This document shows positions 11,985-24,391 of a stretch of DNA of 64,000 bases, one piece after another. The DNA lies in assembly GCF_025698545.1 (NCBI RefSeq), contig NC_068577.1:5223501-5287500 (forward strand). Direction: 5' to 3'. Within the stretch, counting starts at the first letter, position 1; the number at the start of each line of letters is the position of its first letter. Source of the DNA: Gossypium raimondii. Taxonomy: Eukaryota > Streptophyta > Magnoliopsida > Malvales > Malvaceae. The position numbers and the translations under genes are program-made. The notes under the pieces were generated by a model. The model saw only the letters and a program-made list of their open reading frames with translations, did no database searches and had not been told where the DNA came from.

Positions 11985-12893
11985 GCAGAGCTGAGTAACA
12001 TCAGTTATATTCTCTTTATTACCTAAATTTATATCCTATTAGACTTGTTTCCCTCTTATTTTTACAGTAATTTATAACTTGGAACATACTTTATATAGTA
12101 TCTGGAATATGAAAAAGCTCACCCATTGAAGCTTAATTTTAGCCATGCATGGGCAAGTCGTCGTTGGAGCATTGATGATATGTCCACCCAAAGTTTATCC
12201 TTAGGGTTGGATGTTGAAATGCTTTGCTTTCTTGTTTTCTATATGCTCTAGTTATTTATGGTCAAATTCTATATGAAGTCCCTTTGCTACGCGGACTTAA
12301 TCTCTCTCCTATATTTCGATCAATTTTGGTCTCTCTATTTTGTTTTCGTTAATTATGTCAAATAATTTGATGTAACATATATTTCTTGCTTAAGTCACGA
12401 TTTAACCCTTGAACTCATATTCTTATTTTGGTACTTAAACTTTTTTTTGTCTCGTTTTAGTATATGAACTATTAGTTTCGTTCCAGTTTACTTCCAACAT
12501 AAAAAAGTGTCACGTTCTTATTGTACCCGGATAAATTTTTTTGGGTGAAATAAGACAAAAATAATAGTTTATATACGACAAAAAAAAAATAAATACCAAG
12601 GTATAATTTTCAGGAGCCAAATCGTGACGTAAAATATATGATCACACGGCATTTGTCCAAATGTACAAAAATGCCAAAAGTGTATATGTTACATCTATCA
12701 CATATATATATATATATATATATATTAAAGCCATATTAAATTATCTGACGGAGTTCACAAAAAATTTGACCTCAAGATTGAAAATACGCTTTCCAAATTG
12801 TAGAGGGACTAAAAACAATCAAATTATACTAGAGGGATTAGATATGCTAAAAATGCATAGTACAGGGACATTCTATAAAATTTTACCTGGTTT
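11985..12893. other. 3' flank of the MADS-box gene
   Basis: Downstream DNA of the minus-strand MADS gene. The part next to 12893 is likely 3' UTR. It includes a short TA microsatellite at about 12700-12724 and AT-rich repeat-like DNA at 12240-12660. No other gene is seen. Confidence 0.5.
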
Positions 12894-15800
12894 TCAAAGC
12901 AGTCTTAGGTTTCTATACGATGTATCAGCGTCGGGAAGTTGTTGAGGCTGGCTTAACCGGAGATCGACAACAGGTGCCTGCAACTCATCATATCCATTGT
13001 TGAAACCATAACTGTGGGATGAGCTTTTGCTGCCTTCATTTGCTTCTACTGTTCCATTTCCATCAACCTGTGTCACCCCCAAAAATTTGTGTTGCTTAGT
13101 ATTATCAGTAGGAAAATTATTCATTTGCCGGCAGTTACAAGAATTTTCTTTTATCAATATAGTATTGGGCTGGGAGAACAAGGGATGATATTTAAGTATC
13201 TAACGCGAGCTCTAACCACTGCTTCAAATATTTAGCGAATACCTTCCTTTGAAGTTCAGTATTTTCTTGGCAAATAAGGTCTAGCTTCTTCTGTAGTTCT
13301 AGATTCTCTTTATGAATGTGGTGTCCCTGAAATTCGATAAACAAGAAAATATGTTTAATTATAAATTTAGTGTTTTACTTATAATATTATTGATAGTAAC
13401 GGATAAAGAGATGGAATCTTTTTTTTTTTTAAGTATTCGCATTATATTTTGATTATTGGTTGAACATGATTAATTAAATTTCCAAACTATCAGAACAAGC
13501 AATTAAACATCATTTTTAATTTTGACGTTTATGTTAAAAATATACCACTGCAAAGTAAAATAGTTAGCACTAATAGTATAAATAAATTGAATGTAAATAA
13601 ATAAAATAATCACTGTGCTGTGAAATAACTATTGCCTTAGAAGTAAATTTGCCTTGATCGGTGTAAACGTGTGTAGTGGACGTTGCTCCCCAAGGTTAAC
13701 ACAGTGTTTAAATATTTGTACACCCGAGTAAAGAAGGTAGAACACAAATGATATTGCTCTTCTCAAAAGTATTCAGAACAGTAGACTAGAAATTAAAGTT
13801 AAAAACTTGGTTGGAAATTTGACCGGAAAAGTTTTTGGAACAGAAAATAGGCGAGCTAAGAAAGGCAGGGAAGAGATTGTTGTTTTTGTTGTTGTGAAAA
13901 ATGAGAAGAATGGCCTGTATTTCTATTGTTTTCTGAAAGGGCAAAATAGTAAAATAGCAGAGTCAATTTTCAAAAATACAAAGGATTCTCCTCAACCGAA
14001 AAAATATTCTGAAAACAAAAAAAAAAATTGATAAAAGAAACAAAAATTATTCAAAAACATGAACACAAACCAAGTAGCAAGGCATGTGTGTTAGGTCTTA
14101 TCTCCCAATTACTCAATAAAAGTAAGAGGCAAAGCTATATTTAAACCCTCTTACAAGATTTTCTTCAACCAATATGGAATTTGCCGACAATTTAATAGTA
14201 ATATAAAAATAAGACAACGTTATGTTAATTTAAAGTAAAAAGAGCAAACCCTAAAATTTAGTATAGTAAAAAGAATAAAACTAGAATGAGTTGTGTATGC
14301 AATTCAGTCAATAAAATAACTCGATATTAATTCGTTTTCAATTTGGAACAAATTAATAACATCATTAAAAATAAAAATTAGAGGACTAAAACCAAAATCA
14401 AACCAGAGAAAATCTCTATAGATGAAAATCAGCGAAAAAACATGAAAGTGCAGCAAAATTTTTTCTAACCTTAAGACTTAGCTCTTTGATTTGATTTGTA
14501 AGAATTTGGTCCTAAAAACAAAACAATAAGAGAGAGAAAATTGCATTGTTGAATCCTTGAATGTTGTAAATGCAAATTTCACCAAGGTTTTGAAGTTAAT
14601 TTTACCTTTCTCATGCGAACACTTTTCAAGCTCATTTCAAGTTGGTTTTCTAGATTCCGTAGATCTTTGATGCTTAAACCAGATAGTTCTTCCCCCATCA
14701 GCTGCCTGCAATTCATCACAGTGGAAAATGTCGTGTAAGATATTCTAAATCGGTCAAGTTTGTCGACTATGATGGTAGATTAAGTTGACTAATCTTTTAC
14801 ATAGCATTTTAAGTTGTTTTAAATGTCAATGAGACCGTGGCTCAGTTGGCAAAATTGTTCGAAATTCTAAAATATATATTATAATTAAATAAAATGATTT
14901 TTTGAAGTTTAAGTTTTTTTTTATTTATCTTATGATGGAATTATGTATATTAAATTGAATAAAATTCTAAGTGAAATTTAAAAAATAAAATTAAGTTATT
15001 AAAATCCCGTCTCAAAATTACACAAAATTTTCATTCAAACACAACTTTAAATATTTTTATTTTTATGTATGAATAATGGGAGATTGATTACCTGTGGTAT
15101 TCTTGCAAGTCATTTAGTTGTTGCCTCAAGCTTGCTACCTCCTTTTCCCAAAACTATATCAACCACAAAATCAGATATTAAATAAAAAAATTATATTCTT
15201 GAATGTGGAGTATTTTATTGTAAATTGGTTTTAGATCAGATTAATTCAATTTTAATTTTTAGATTCGATCTGGATTCATGTTTTTCTGATTAAAATATTT
15301 TATTTTAAGTTATATGTTCAAGTTTGTTGAGGATTAACTCTTTTGAAAGAAATTTTCAAAATACCATTCGTCTAGTAATCAATTAGTTCTCAACAATCTT
15401 AATTATTGTCTTCTGAAAGAAAGGTTATCTCTGATCCTTTAACATTTTATCATCAAATCAAATTTAAATAATATCTAAACCTCATTTGAAAGCTTAATCT
15501 AGCATTTAAGATAATTTAAAACCAACCGAAAGGGAAAAAGTAGCAAAAAATGCTACACATACACACTGAACCAAAAAGGGAAAAAGTGCAGGAAAATTTA
15601 TGAAATAAAAGCAAATGGTGGAGAAATAATTACCTTCAATTCAGAAGCAGGATCAAGTAGTTGACGATGATATTCCTCTCTATACTTGTTGTAGCGTTCT
15701 ATGACAGATTTCATGCTATATAAAACATGCATTAATGACTATTTTTTTACATCAGGCAAGAGGAAAGGGTTTCGAGGTTGGAACTAGAATTGGCTACGAT

Positions 15801-18800
15801 TTGAAGGTCTATCCAAAAAGTAGGAGTGCTTTGGGTAAACATATAAGTTCGAAAAATGTGTTTGGGCAACAAAAATAAGACCTTTTTAAAAAATGGGTTA
15901 AGCCTTGGGTAAAGCTTTTTTTGGCCCCAGCCCGGTCCGAATATGCAAAAAAAATTGTTGTTTTTTACTCTTTTTTAATTATTTTGTTGCTATTTTCTTG
16001 TTTTTTTCCACTATTTTGCTATCATTCCACAATTATGTTGTTACTATTTTGTTGTTATTATTTGGATATTGTATAACTCTTATTTTATTTTTAATTTTGT
16101 CCCTATTTTAGAAGCATTTTCTTGTTAAATTGCACATTTTTAAGTATTATTCAAGTATACATATATTTTTTAAATTTATTTTCAATTTGTTGGGAAACAT
16201 TTATTTTAGTATTTTAGTATTTTTTATGTATTATATTTTTAAAAATATATATACAAAAAATTAATATGGGCGGACTGGGCCCGGGTTTTAGAATTTTTAT
16301 CCGGACCGAACTTCGACAAAATTTAGGCCTATTTTTGGGCCGAGTCTGACAAATGAGCCTAAAATTTTGGTTGGGCCCATCCTGACCCATGGACACATCT
16401 AATATCTAGTTGGAACCCTCGATTTTGTGTTGATAAAATCTTTTATCATTACACCAATAGCCTGGTTGATAAATACGTGTCTTATGAAAAATTGTTAAAA
16501 AAGGTAACATAAACAAATAAATAAAGGGTGAATATTCGATGCACCATTAGTGTATTAATCTCGTGTGTCGTCAGTAAACAACAACACGACATGTCATTAT
16601 TGATGAAAAAAAAAAGATAATCGAAAACTTATAAATAAATATTAATAACTTTATTTTTTTGGTATACATAACTTGATTTAAATGTAAACTCGAAAGTAAA
16701 CCCTAATTTATAAATCATAAACTCTAAACCTAAAATAAAAAATACAGTAATTATAATTAATATTTAATTATGTTTAAATAAAAATTTTAGTATTTATTTA
16801 TAAATCTTCTTCTATTTTCTGTTTTACCTAATAATGATTGTGTTGTTATTCATAAATGTTGCATCTAATATTACTTCATAAATAAATAATATTTTTTAGG
16901 GGTGTTTGGTAAATAGAGTTTTGAAAGCTGATTTGAACACAAATGGAAGATTGGATAGTCAAACCCTCTAATTGTAGTGTTTGGTGAATTGAAGTTTGCA
17001 AGAGCTATAGAGCTAAAACCTCTAAAACAAAAAATGCAAGAATGGGAAACTTTTTTTTATAGCTAATTGTGAATGAGATATGTGGAATGGCATATCTGGT
17101 AATGATTGCTAAAAATTTACTCCATTTGCCACATTCTCTCTAACTTAATGAAATATGTTGAATGAGATATGTATCAATTTCTTAAATATTTATGTACTCT
17201 TAATTTATTTTCAATTTACTTATGTAAAATGATTTATTATGCAACTTCATATTAATTGAAGTATGCTACTTGAAAAACTTATTCAGAGTGTGGCATAATT
17301 ATCACTAATTTTTAATTTTTTTAATAAAAATTTTAATATTCTATTTAATTTGAACTGGACAGATCGATCGGATCAAGAATCGATGATGTGGTCGGTTTAA
17401 CCATTGATCTGATTTCAAAAACATTGATTGTCAATAATAATTATAACATTTGAATTCGAATGTTATCTAAATCATTTATATATACATTCGAAAATTTGGA
17501 GAAAATACCTACAATCTAATTAAGGGTAGGGGTGAGCAAAACTCGATTCGACTCGAAAATATCGAAAAAAATTAAATTTCAAGTTAAACGAATCGAGTTA
17601 TTCGAGTTAATCGAATCAACTCAATTTTTTTTTTTGAATTTCGAGTTCGAATTGAGTTGAGTTTTCGAATTCGAATAACTCGAATAATTCAAATATCAAA
17701 CTATAATATTTTACATTTTTACCCTAAACTCCCAAACCTTTTTACTTTTCCCTCAAAACTTTTACTCCTTCCCACTTTCCCCCCAAAACTTTTACTCCCC
17801 TCCCCTCCCAACTCCCCAATCTACCCAAAATCCATTTCCCACAAAAATTTTACTCTTCCATTTACTTTTTCTCAAAATTTTACTTCCCAAATCCCTCAAA
17901 ACCTTTTATTTTCTCCCAAAATTTTTACTCCCTCACACTTTTCCCCTAAAACTTTTATTCTATTCCCATCCCACCTTCCATCTACCCCAAACCCTTCCCC
18001 CTCCATTTTTTTTTTAAATATTTTCCCTCCAAAATTTTACTCCCCACATTTACTTTCCCTCAAACTTTTATTCCCCAAAACTTTTTTTTCCCCTAAACTT
18101 TTACTTCTCACCCTTTACTCTCAAATAAAAAATCAAAATTATCCAAAAAAAAATCACTACACATAAATAGTACTAATTTTATTTATATCTACTATTTATA
18201 TTATTAAATTAAATATCACATTTTATATTATTTATATTATTGAATTGTTTAGTCATATTGAATATTTATATTAAAATTAAATGATTAATTATGCCATAAA
18301 ATATTCGTGTTAAAATTTTATATTGGTATCAATTTCACATTTTATTTTTAAAATAACTTTTATTAAAAATCATATTTTTACATTTAATATATTTTTAATT
18401 CCAAAATACATAGTGACAAGAATCTGAAGATAATTGAAACAACTAAGCAAACAAAGAAGCTAACCAGTATATAAAAAATTAATAAATAAATAATGAGGTG
18501 ATGAAAGTTAATAAAAAATTTGATTAAGGTGGACAAATTTTATTACGATGGGTGACAATGGTTACAAGGACCCAAAATTATTTTTTAAAATTTAACTCGA
18601 ACAAATATATTCGATTAGATTCGATTCGAATTCCATCTCACTCGACTCGATTCGAGAAAACTTCAAATAAAGTTTGGATAATAAAATGAGATTCGAAAAC
18701 TCGATTAACTCGAAAATTTCCGATTCGATTCGATCGAATGCTCATCCCTAATTAAGGGTGAGTTTGGATGGACGGTAGGGTGTGGTGCACTTAGCTTATT

Positions 18801-21691
18801 TTTTGTCTTATGCTACAGTATCGCTACAATATCTAATTTCTCCGCCACCGTTGTTTTTACACTAACCACAGATAAATGCACCGCTCATCCAAAACCACAT
18901 GAAAACTTTTTAGAATTCATAATACATATTATAATGAGTATTTAAGCTTTTAACTCAATTATGCATATAACTAATAATAATCTAATTTTAAAAAAATCAT
19001 ATAAATATTCCTAGATAAAATCTCGCTATTTAATTGAATTTTTTCGTTGATGCTCATCTTATATTTTATATATTACATTTTCATAGAAAAATAAATTTAA
19101 GTGAATATTTTTATAGAAAATTTCTTATATATTAATTTCATAAAAAATTTGTGTTTAAAGTTTTGATTTATTTATTTATGAGTGTTGCTATATTCAGCTG
19201 GTAGTGCATGATTATATATATATGGTTGGGATTCATTTTTAAAGAAGTTTTACACAATTCTATAATTATTTATATGATTAATATTTAACGACTCAACCAT
19301 TATATTTCATTGTCTATTCATATAAATCATGCATGTTAAATTTGATGTAAATTTAAAACTTCTAACTGCTTTGTTTTATGTAATAAAAAATTATTGTTGA
19401 ATATATATTAATATATACATTATTTTAGATTGATATGATAGAGATATCTGATCAATTCAAAATTTTACATGCATGACAAGTACAATTATATTGATAAATT
19501 TAACTGTTGGATCACTAAAGTTATGGAAGTGTGTAAAATTACTTTAGTTTTTACACGATATAAGCAGATCGCTTCCCATTATAAAAGAAATGTCCATCGG
19601 TGTATTCGCATCATGGGCTAATTTAAAATTCGGTCCCTCACATTTTGTTGATTATGCAATTAGGTCACCATTTGAAGCATTTATCATGATAAATTAAATT
19701 CATACCTTTAAATAATTTGTTTATTTTCTTACTTAGGCCAAAATAAATTATATCTGCTCAGAATAATAAAATATTATGTTTGAATAAAATTTATTAATTA
19801 TTTATAATGATAATAATTGAAAAATAATTTATTAATTAATAAAGTTTATTCTTATTTCATTTTAAGGATTTTAAAATCTTATACTGTTATTCAACAAAAA
19901 AATATTATTAATTAATGTTAACCTTAGTTATTCCTTATTAATAATGTACGGAATCATCCTCACTGTTATTAACATTATTTACTTATACTCTATATAAATT
20001 CAATGTGTTAAATTAATTTTATAACTTTTATAGGATAAATAATTTGATAATTCAACTGTTATATTTAATGTTCTATTAAGATATCAGATTGATTAAATAC
20101 TTTCACACACATGACAAGTTTGATTATATTGATATAAATTGTAATTGTTAAATTGTTAATTTTTACACACATGACAAATGAATGAAAGTAACTAAACCAT
20201 TCCCTATATATGTAATTATAAACAACCCTCATATCCAGAGGCGAAGCTAGATAAATTTTTTGAGGCGTCGAAATTAAATTCTATATTTTTATGATAGTAA
20301 AAATTATATCTTTATAATTTTTAAATAATTAAATAAATTTTTTATCATTTTTAGGGAGAAAAAAAGTACAATTTTATCATTACTAAGACATTCCCCGGGA
20401 TTCGTCACTAGGGGTGAGCGTTCGATCGAATCGAATGAAAAAATTTCGAGTTAATCGAGTTGACGAATCGTATTTTATCATCCTAACTCAATTTGAAATT
20501 TTCTCAAATCGAGTCAAGTGAGATGGAATTTGAATCGAATCGAATTAAATATATTTGTTCGAGTTAAATTAAAAAATGATTTTGAGTCTTTATAATCACT
20601 ATCACCTACCGTAATCAATTTTGTTATTAACTTTCATCCCCTCATAATTTATTTATTAATCTTTTATATACAGGTTAACTTATTTGCTTGCGTGTAGTTG
20701 CTTCAATTATCTTCTAATTCTTGTCACTATGTATTTTGAAATTAAAAAATATATTAAATGTAAAATGTCGTTTTTTAATAAAAGTTATCTTAAAGATAAA
20801 ATGTGAAATTGGTACCAATATAAAATTTTAACACGAACATTTTGTAGCATCATCAAGTAAATAAATTTTAATAAAAATATAAAGATTCAATATGATTAAA
20901 CAAATATAAATAGTAAAAAATGTGAAATTTAATTTAATAATATAAATAGTAGATATAAATAAAATTATTACTATTTAGGTTTAGGGATTTTTTTGGATGA
21001 TTTTAATTTTTAATTTGGAGGTAAAAATGTGAGAAGTAAAAGTTTAGGGGAAAATAAAAAGTTTTAGGGGTTGGGAGTAAAATTTTTGGGGGAAGTAAAT
21101 GGGGAGAGTGAAGTTTTACACTGGGGGGGGAATGAGTTTGGGGTAGAAGGGGTTGGGATGAGAGAGGAGTAAAAGTTTTGGGGAAAAGTAAAGAGGTTTG
21201 AGACTTTGGGGTCAAAATGTAAAATATTATAGTTTGGTATTCGGTTTATTCGAGTTATTCGAATTCGAAAATTAAACTCGATTGGAACTCGAAATTCAAA
21301 AAAAATCGAGTTGACTCGAGTAACTCAATTATTTCAAATAACTTGATTCGTTTAACTCGAAATTTAAATTTTTTTTTTCATTTTTTTAAGTCGAATTAAG
21401 TTTTGCTCACCCCTGTTCGCCACTGCCCATATCTCAGAGAAATGATACCAAAATAATTCATTAAAATTAACAAAAGAATGAAAAAGAAAAAAGAAAAAAG
21501 AGAACTGACCTAGAGCTGGCAAAATGATGAAGCTTGGAAGTGCTGGAGAAGATAATCAACCCAAGTTCAGCATCGCAAAGGATGGCTAACTCTTTAGCTT
21601 TCTTCAATAATCCATTTCTTCTCTTTGAGAAGGTCACTTGCCTGCTTGATGATTTCTCTATCTTTTTTATCTCTATTTTCCCTCTTCCCAT
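12894..21691 (-). CDS. MIKC-type MADS-box transcription factor, AGL17-like, 7 exons
   Basis: Exons 21691-21510, 15715-15634, 15153-15092, 14705-14606, 14511-14470, 13326-13243 and 13067-12894 join in frame (182, 82, 62, 100, 42, 84 and 174 nt) to 241 residues plus TGA. The 182/82/62/100/42 pattern is typical of MIKC genes, and all introns are GT-AG. Residues 1-60 are the MADS DNA-binding and dimerisation domain (starts [19 protein letters not shown], contains [20 protein letters not shown]). Residues ~61-88 are the I region, ~88-174 a keratin-like K box ([33 protein letters not shown]), and 185-241 the C region with VDLRLSQPQ, as in AGL17/AGL21/ANR1/AGL16 relatives. Such proteins bind CArG boxes as dimers in the nucleus; clade members act in roots, nitrate response, stomata or flowering. 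Intron 1 is 5.8 kb and carries several transposons. Its exact clade role is inference. Confidence 0.93.
15770..16410. repeat. Repeat block in MADS intron 1, includes GGGCC repeat copy 2
   Basis: Lies just upstream of exon 2 within intron 1. The part at 16255-16410 (GGGCGGACTGGGCCCGGG to GGACACATCTAAT) is the inverted relative of the repeat at 958-1245. The part at 15905-16110 is T-rich. Its short open frames have no recognisable protein content. Confidence 0.4.
16411..17518. other. MADS intron 1, AT-rich part
   Basis: Intronic DNA without exons. A TAGGGGTGTTTGGTAAA phrase at about 16898 may be the end of a small hAT-like element, but I could not find its partner end. Confidence 0.4.
17527..18750 (+). 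mobile_element. Non-autonomous hAT-like element A in MADS intron 1
   Basis: Ends are inverted repeats (left TAGGGGTGAGC, right GCTCATCCCTA). The element is flanked by a perfect 8-bp target duplication ATTAAGGG at 17519-17526 and 18751-18758, as expected for hAT transposons. Both ends are rich in ACTCGA/TTCGAG motifs. The interior has a C-rich repetitive stretch (CCCAAAACTTTTACTCCC variants) that creates a 169-codon low-complexity frame at 17657-18166, which is not a real gene. No transposase is present. Confidence 0.85.
18751..18897. mobile_element. MITE copy 3 (about 150 bp) in MADS intron 1
   Basis: Starts AGGGTGAGTTTGGATGG and ends CTCATCCAAAACC. It contains TTTTGTCTTATGCTACAGTA and CACCGTTGTTTTTACACTAA, the reverse complement of the matching parts of the copies at 8763 and 11833. 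Its left edge abuts the target duplication of hAT-like element A. Confidence 0.72.
18898..20400. other. MADS intron 1, AT-rich part between the two hAT-like elements
   Basis: AT-rich intron sequence with no exon, RNA gene or complete element that I can define. The phrases ACATGCATGACAAGT and ACACACATGACAAG recur with surrounding AT-rich sequence near 19470, 20100 and 20165, suggesting small dispersed repeats. Confidence 0.45.
20409..21415 (-). mobile_element. Non-autonomous hAT-like element B in MADS intron 1
   Basis: Second member of the family at 17527, in the opposite orientation: its reverse complement aligns with element A through the C-rich interior and the CTATAATATTTTACATTTT stretch. 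Ends are TAGGGGTGAGC and GCTCACCCCTG. Flanks carry an 8-bp target duplication with one mismatch (TTCGTCAC at 20401-20408, TTCGCCAC at 21416-21423). Exon 1 of the MADS gene begins fewer than 100 bases beyond its right end. No transposase. Confidence 0.82.
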
Positions 21692-22260
21692 TATAACCCC
21701 CTTAATTTTCTTCCCTTTAAATAAATAAATAAAAAAGAAAATTAGGGTTTTCCCCCTTTTTGCTTCTCTTTGCCTGCATCGATCAAGAAAAGAAATTCTC
21801 AGCAAAGTCATAAAATATATACACATATTAAGTAGTAAGAATGGGTGCCATCCTGTTTAGAGGCTGTTTACGCATGGATCGAGCTGAGAGATTGTTTGGA
21901 GGTTCTCAAGTTGTTGCAAGACAGACGTGAATTCGAGATGTCGGAGCTTATACTCCTTTCCGATGCTAATTTTAAGTAAGCAACAAGCTGTATCGTCACC
22001 CTTCTAGCAACCATATTCAAACATTTAACCTTGTTTTATGTTATGGAATTTAGCATCTCTCACTCCATCCATCACCAAAGATGCGTAAACAGGTAACATA
22101 TATGATTTGCAGTAGGAATTTAAAAAAAAAAAAAGAAGAAGATAAAAAAGCTTACTTGTTTGAAACTAATAATGATGGATGAAAGGTGAATGATATACAG
22201 AGACTCAAATCTTCTTTTTCCCTTGCAAGTGAAAGAGGAAAATCTTGATTTATACTCTAA
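21692..22260 (-). promoter_or_regulatory. Probable 5' UTR with intron, and TATA box, of the MADS gene
   Basis: Upstream of the ATG at 21691, the minus strand has a good acceptor (pyrimidine tract then GATGCAG) ending at 21774 and a donor CAA/GTAAGC at 22156/22155. This suggests a 382-nt 5' UTR intron, as is common in this clade. A TATAAAT box (minus strand, 22254-22248) lies ~90 bases upstream of that donor and would set the start near 22220. These are sequence-pattern inferences. Confidence 0.5.
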
Positions 22261-23319
22261 ATGGAAACCCAGAAGTGGTTTTCTAACCCAAAAACATGGA
22301 GCCGAAATCCGCTTAGCGGTTTTCCATATTATAGGTTACTGTGCCCCTATTCCCTAGAGTTGTTAAATAATTCACTACTCGCTTTGTTGAACAGACTTCT
22401 GCGTCCGTCAACATAACAAAGTTGGTACAGAACTGGACAAGAGTCGGCTAAACAAAGCGAGTAGAATGAAATCGGTATTCGAGAGAGTTAGATAGAAGAA
22501 TCCTCGGACTGACTTTGAGAGTGAAAACAACTTTGTTAATTAATTTTTTTTATCATATCCGTACTTGTATTTAACATATTTTATATCTATATGCATTAGT
22601 ACAATTAACAAATTGGACGGGTGGAGTTGGTTTCACATGAAGTCAATATAATTTTTGCAAATTTTAGGTTAATTTGCTTTCGAGTACCCCAAGTTGAAGT
22701 TATTTTTGTTAGAGATTGTGTGACCTAAATCCCATCACTTGTTGAAAAAATAATAAATCCCTATTAAACACAAAACTAGACTAGAGTACGAACCATACTG
22801 CACAATGCGAGTTCGCATAGAACTATATTTCTTCTATTTGATTTTGATTAGAATAGGGTTTTTCAACAATTAAATAGATATAGTCGAAACTTCTCTTATA
22901 TTATTTGCTTTTCAACATTAGTGAATTTGTTTTCCTCTGCCCATGATTTCTTCCCGAAAGAGTTTTCACATAAAATCTATGTGTTCTTATTTATTAAGAA
23001 TATTTCGAGTTTATATTATTTTAGGCTTAAGTTAATTGATTCGATCAATTCAAGTTAATATCAAATTCATTAAATTATTGATTTTTATGATCAAATCATG
23101 TTAAGTTAAATTTAAGTTTAATTTGATCAAGTTAGATTTTCGATTTTAAATCGAATTAACAAATTTATATATAAATTTATTTTATAGATTTTAAATAGAA
23201 TTATCATCAAACACACGATCACATCTAATTTTTGAACCCTACAAATTAAGTTTTTAAATTTTACTTTAAAAAGTAAAAATAGAGAAAAACACTTACGTGT
23301 AAAGTTAAAAGAGTTGTAT
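22261..23319. other. Intergenic DNA upstream of the MADS gene
   Basis: Proximal promoter of the MADS gene followed by AT-rich DNA. The stretch at 22260-22520 is less AT-rich and may hold regulatory sites or a decayed element. I see no open frame of note. Confidence 0.4.
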
Positions 23320-23328
23320 CAAATACTC

Positions 23329-23510
23329 GGGTTTTTACCAAAATACTATAATAAAAATAAAAAATACTGAAATAGGGTGTCAGAAAAAGAATTTACCAAA
23401 ATAGGTTACTTTTTTCATTGGAGCCTATTAGATAGGCGCCAATGAATAAAAAAATAATATATATATTTTTTGAATAAAATATAATTTTATATTTTTTAAT
23501 ATTTTTTTAA
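23329..23510 (+). repeat. MULE left terminal inverted repeat
   Basis: Matches the reverse complement of 27455-27626, including the GGTGTCAGAAAAA and GCCTATTAGATAGGCGC phrases. The second phrase is itself partly palindromic. Similarity fades at about 180 bp. Confidence 0.88.
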
Positions 23511-23554
23511 AAAATACGGGTCAAAATACGGTCAAAGGGTCGGGTGGGGTCGGG

Positions 23555-23640
23555 TGGCGCCTATCAGGTAGGCGCCAATGAAGGTGCCTCATAAAGAGGC
23601 GCCAATGAAGGTGCCTCATTGAGAGGCACCAATGGTTGGC
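23555..23640 (+). repeat. GGCGCC/GGTGCC subterminal repeats of the MULE
   Basis: Direct copies of a unit like GGCGCCAATGAAGGTGCCTC occur three times in ~80 bp. The right end has related copies at about 27355-27430. Such subterminal arrays often serve as transposase binding sites in MULEs; that role here is inference. Confidence 0.7.
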
Positions 23641-23939
23641 CTTCTGCCCACCGCTGCACCACTGCATGCTGCTGCATGTGTTGTCCCTTCATGCATCTTT
23701 TCTTTTTGCCTATAAGTAAATGTAAATGGTCCCAACATGGCACACAGTAGAGAAAAAAAAAGAGAGAAAGGAGAAGAAGAGAAGGAGAAGAAGAAGAAGA
23801 AGAAAGAAAGAAAAAAGGTAATGTATTTTTTAGTAAATAATTTTGTTTATAATTTTAAAAGTTTATAGTTTGTGAATATTTTAGAAGATATTGTGAATTT
23901 TTGTTATTAATTATTAATTATAAATTATCTATATTTAGT

Positions 23940-24230
23940 GTTTATAGTTTAGATTAGAATTTTGTATGAATATTCTAACTTTTTGTATATATGAATATTG
24001 TAATTTTTTATGAATATTGTAATGTTGTATGAATATTGTAATTATTTTATAATTAAATTTGTATTTATAGTTTTGGATTAGTAATTTGTATGAATATTGT
24101 AATTTTTTGTATGAATATTGTAATATTATAGTTTTGTATGAATATTGTAATTTTTTGTATGAATATTGTAATTTTGTAATTTTGTATGAATATTGTAATT
24201 TTTTATATGAATATTGTAATATTAGGGTTT
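23940..24230 (+). repeat. AT-rich tandem repeat (~20 bp unit) inside the MULE
   Basis: The phrase TATGAATATTGTAATTTTT recurs about ten times between the transposase 3' end and the left terminal repeat. The minus-strand open frame over it only encodes a repeat of this phrase and is not a gene. Confidence 0.8.
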
Positions 24231-24391
24231 TTGTAATAAACAACCTCATATTTATGTAATGATAGTTCTTATGTAAATAAAATTATAATGTTTTTTTTTA
24301 TTTTACAATTTCAAATTGTAGACAATTTTGTAGACAATTTTGTGATTCAAACCATCTTTATGTAATAAAGTACATATCAATTTCTACCCGA

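Noticed and set aside
13807..14031. 74-codon plus-strand open frame within MADS introns
   Set aside because: It has no recognisable content, lies antisense in an intron, and has no conserved start or neighbours.
17657..18166. 169-codon open frame on the plus strand, rich in Pro, Leu and Phe
   Set aside because: It is the translation of a C-rich repeat inside hAT-like element A; composition is low-complexity and the same stretch occurs inverted in element B.
23935..24249. 104-codon minus-strand frame with repeated LQYSYKK
   Set aside because: Translation of a ~20 bp AT-rich tandem repeat in the MULE.
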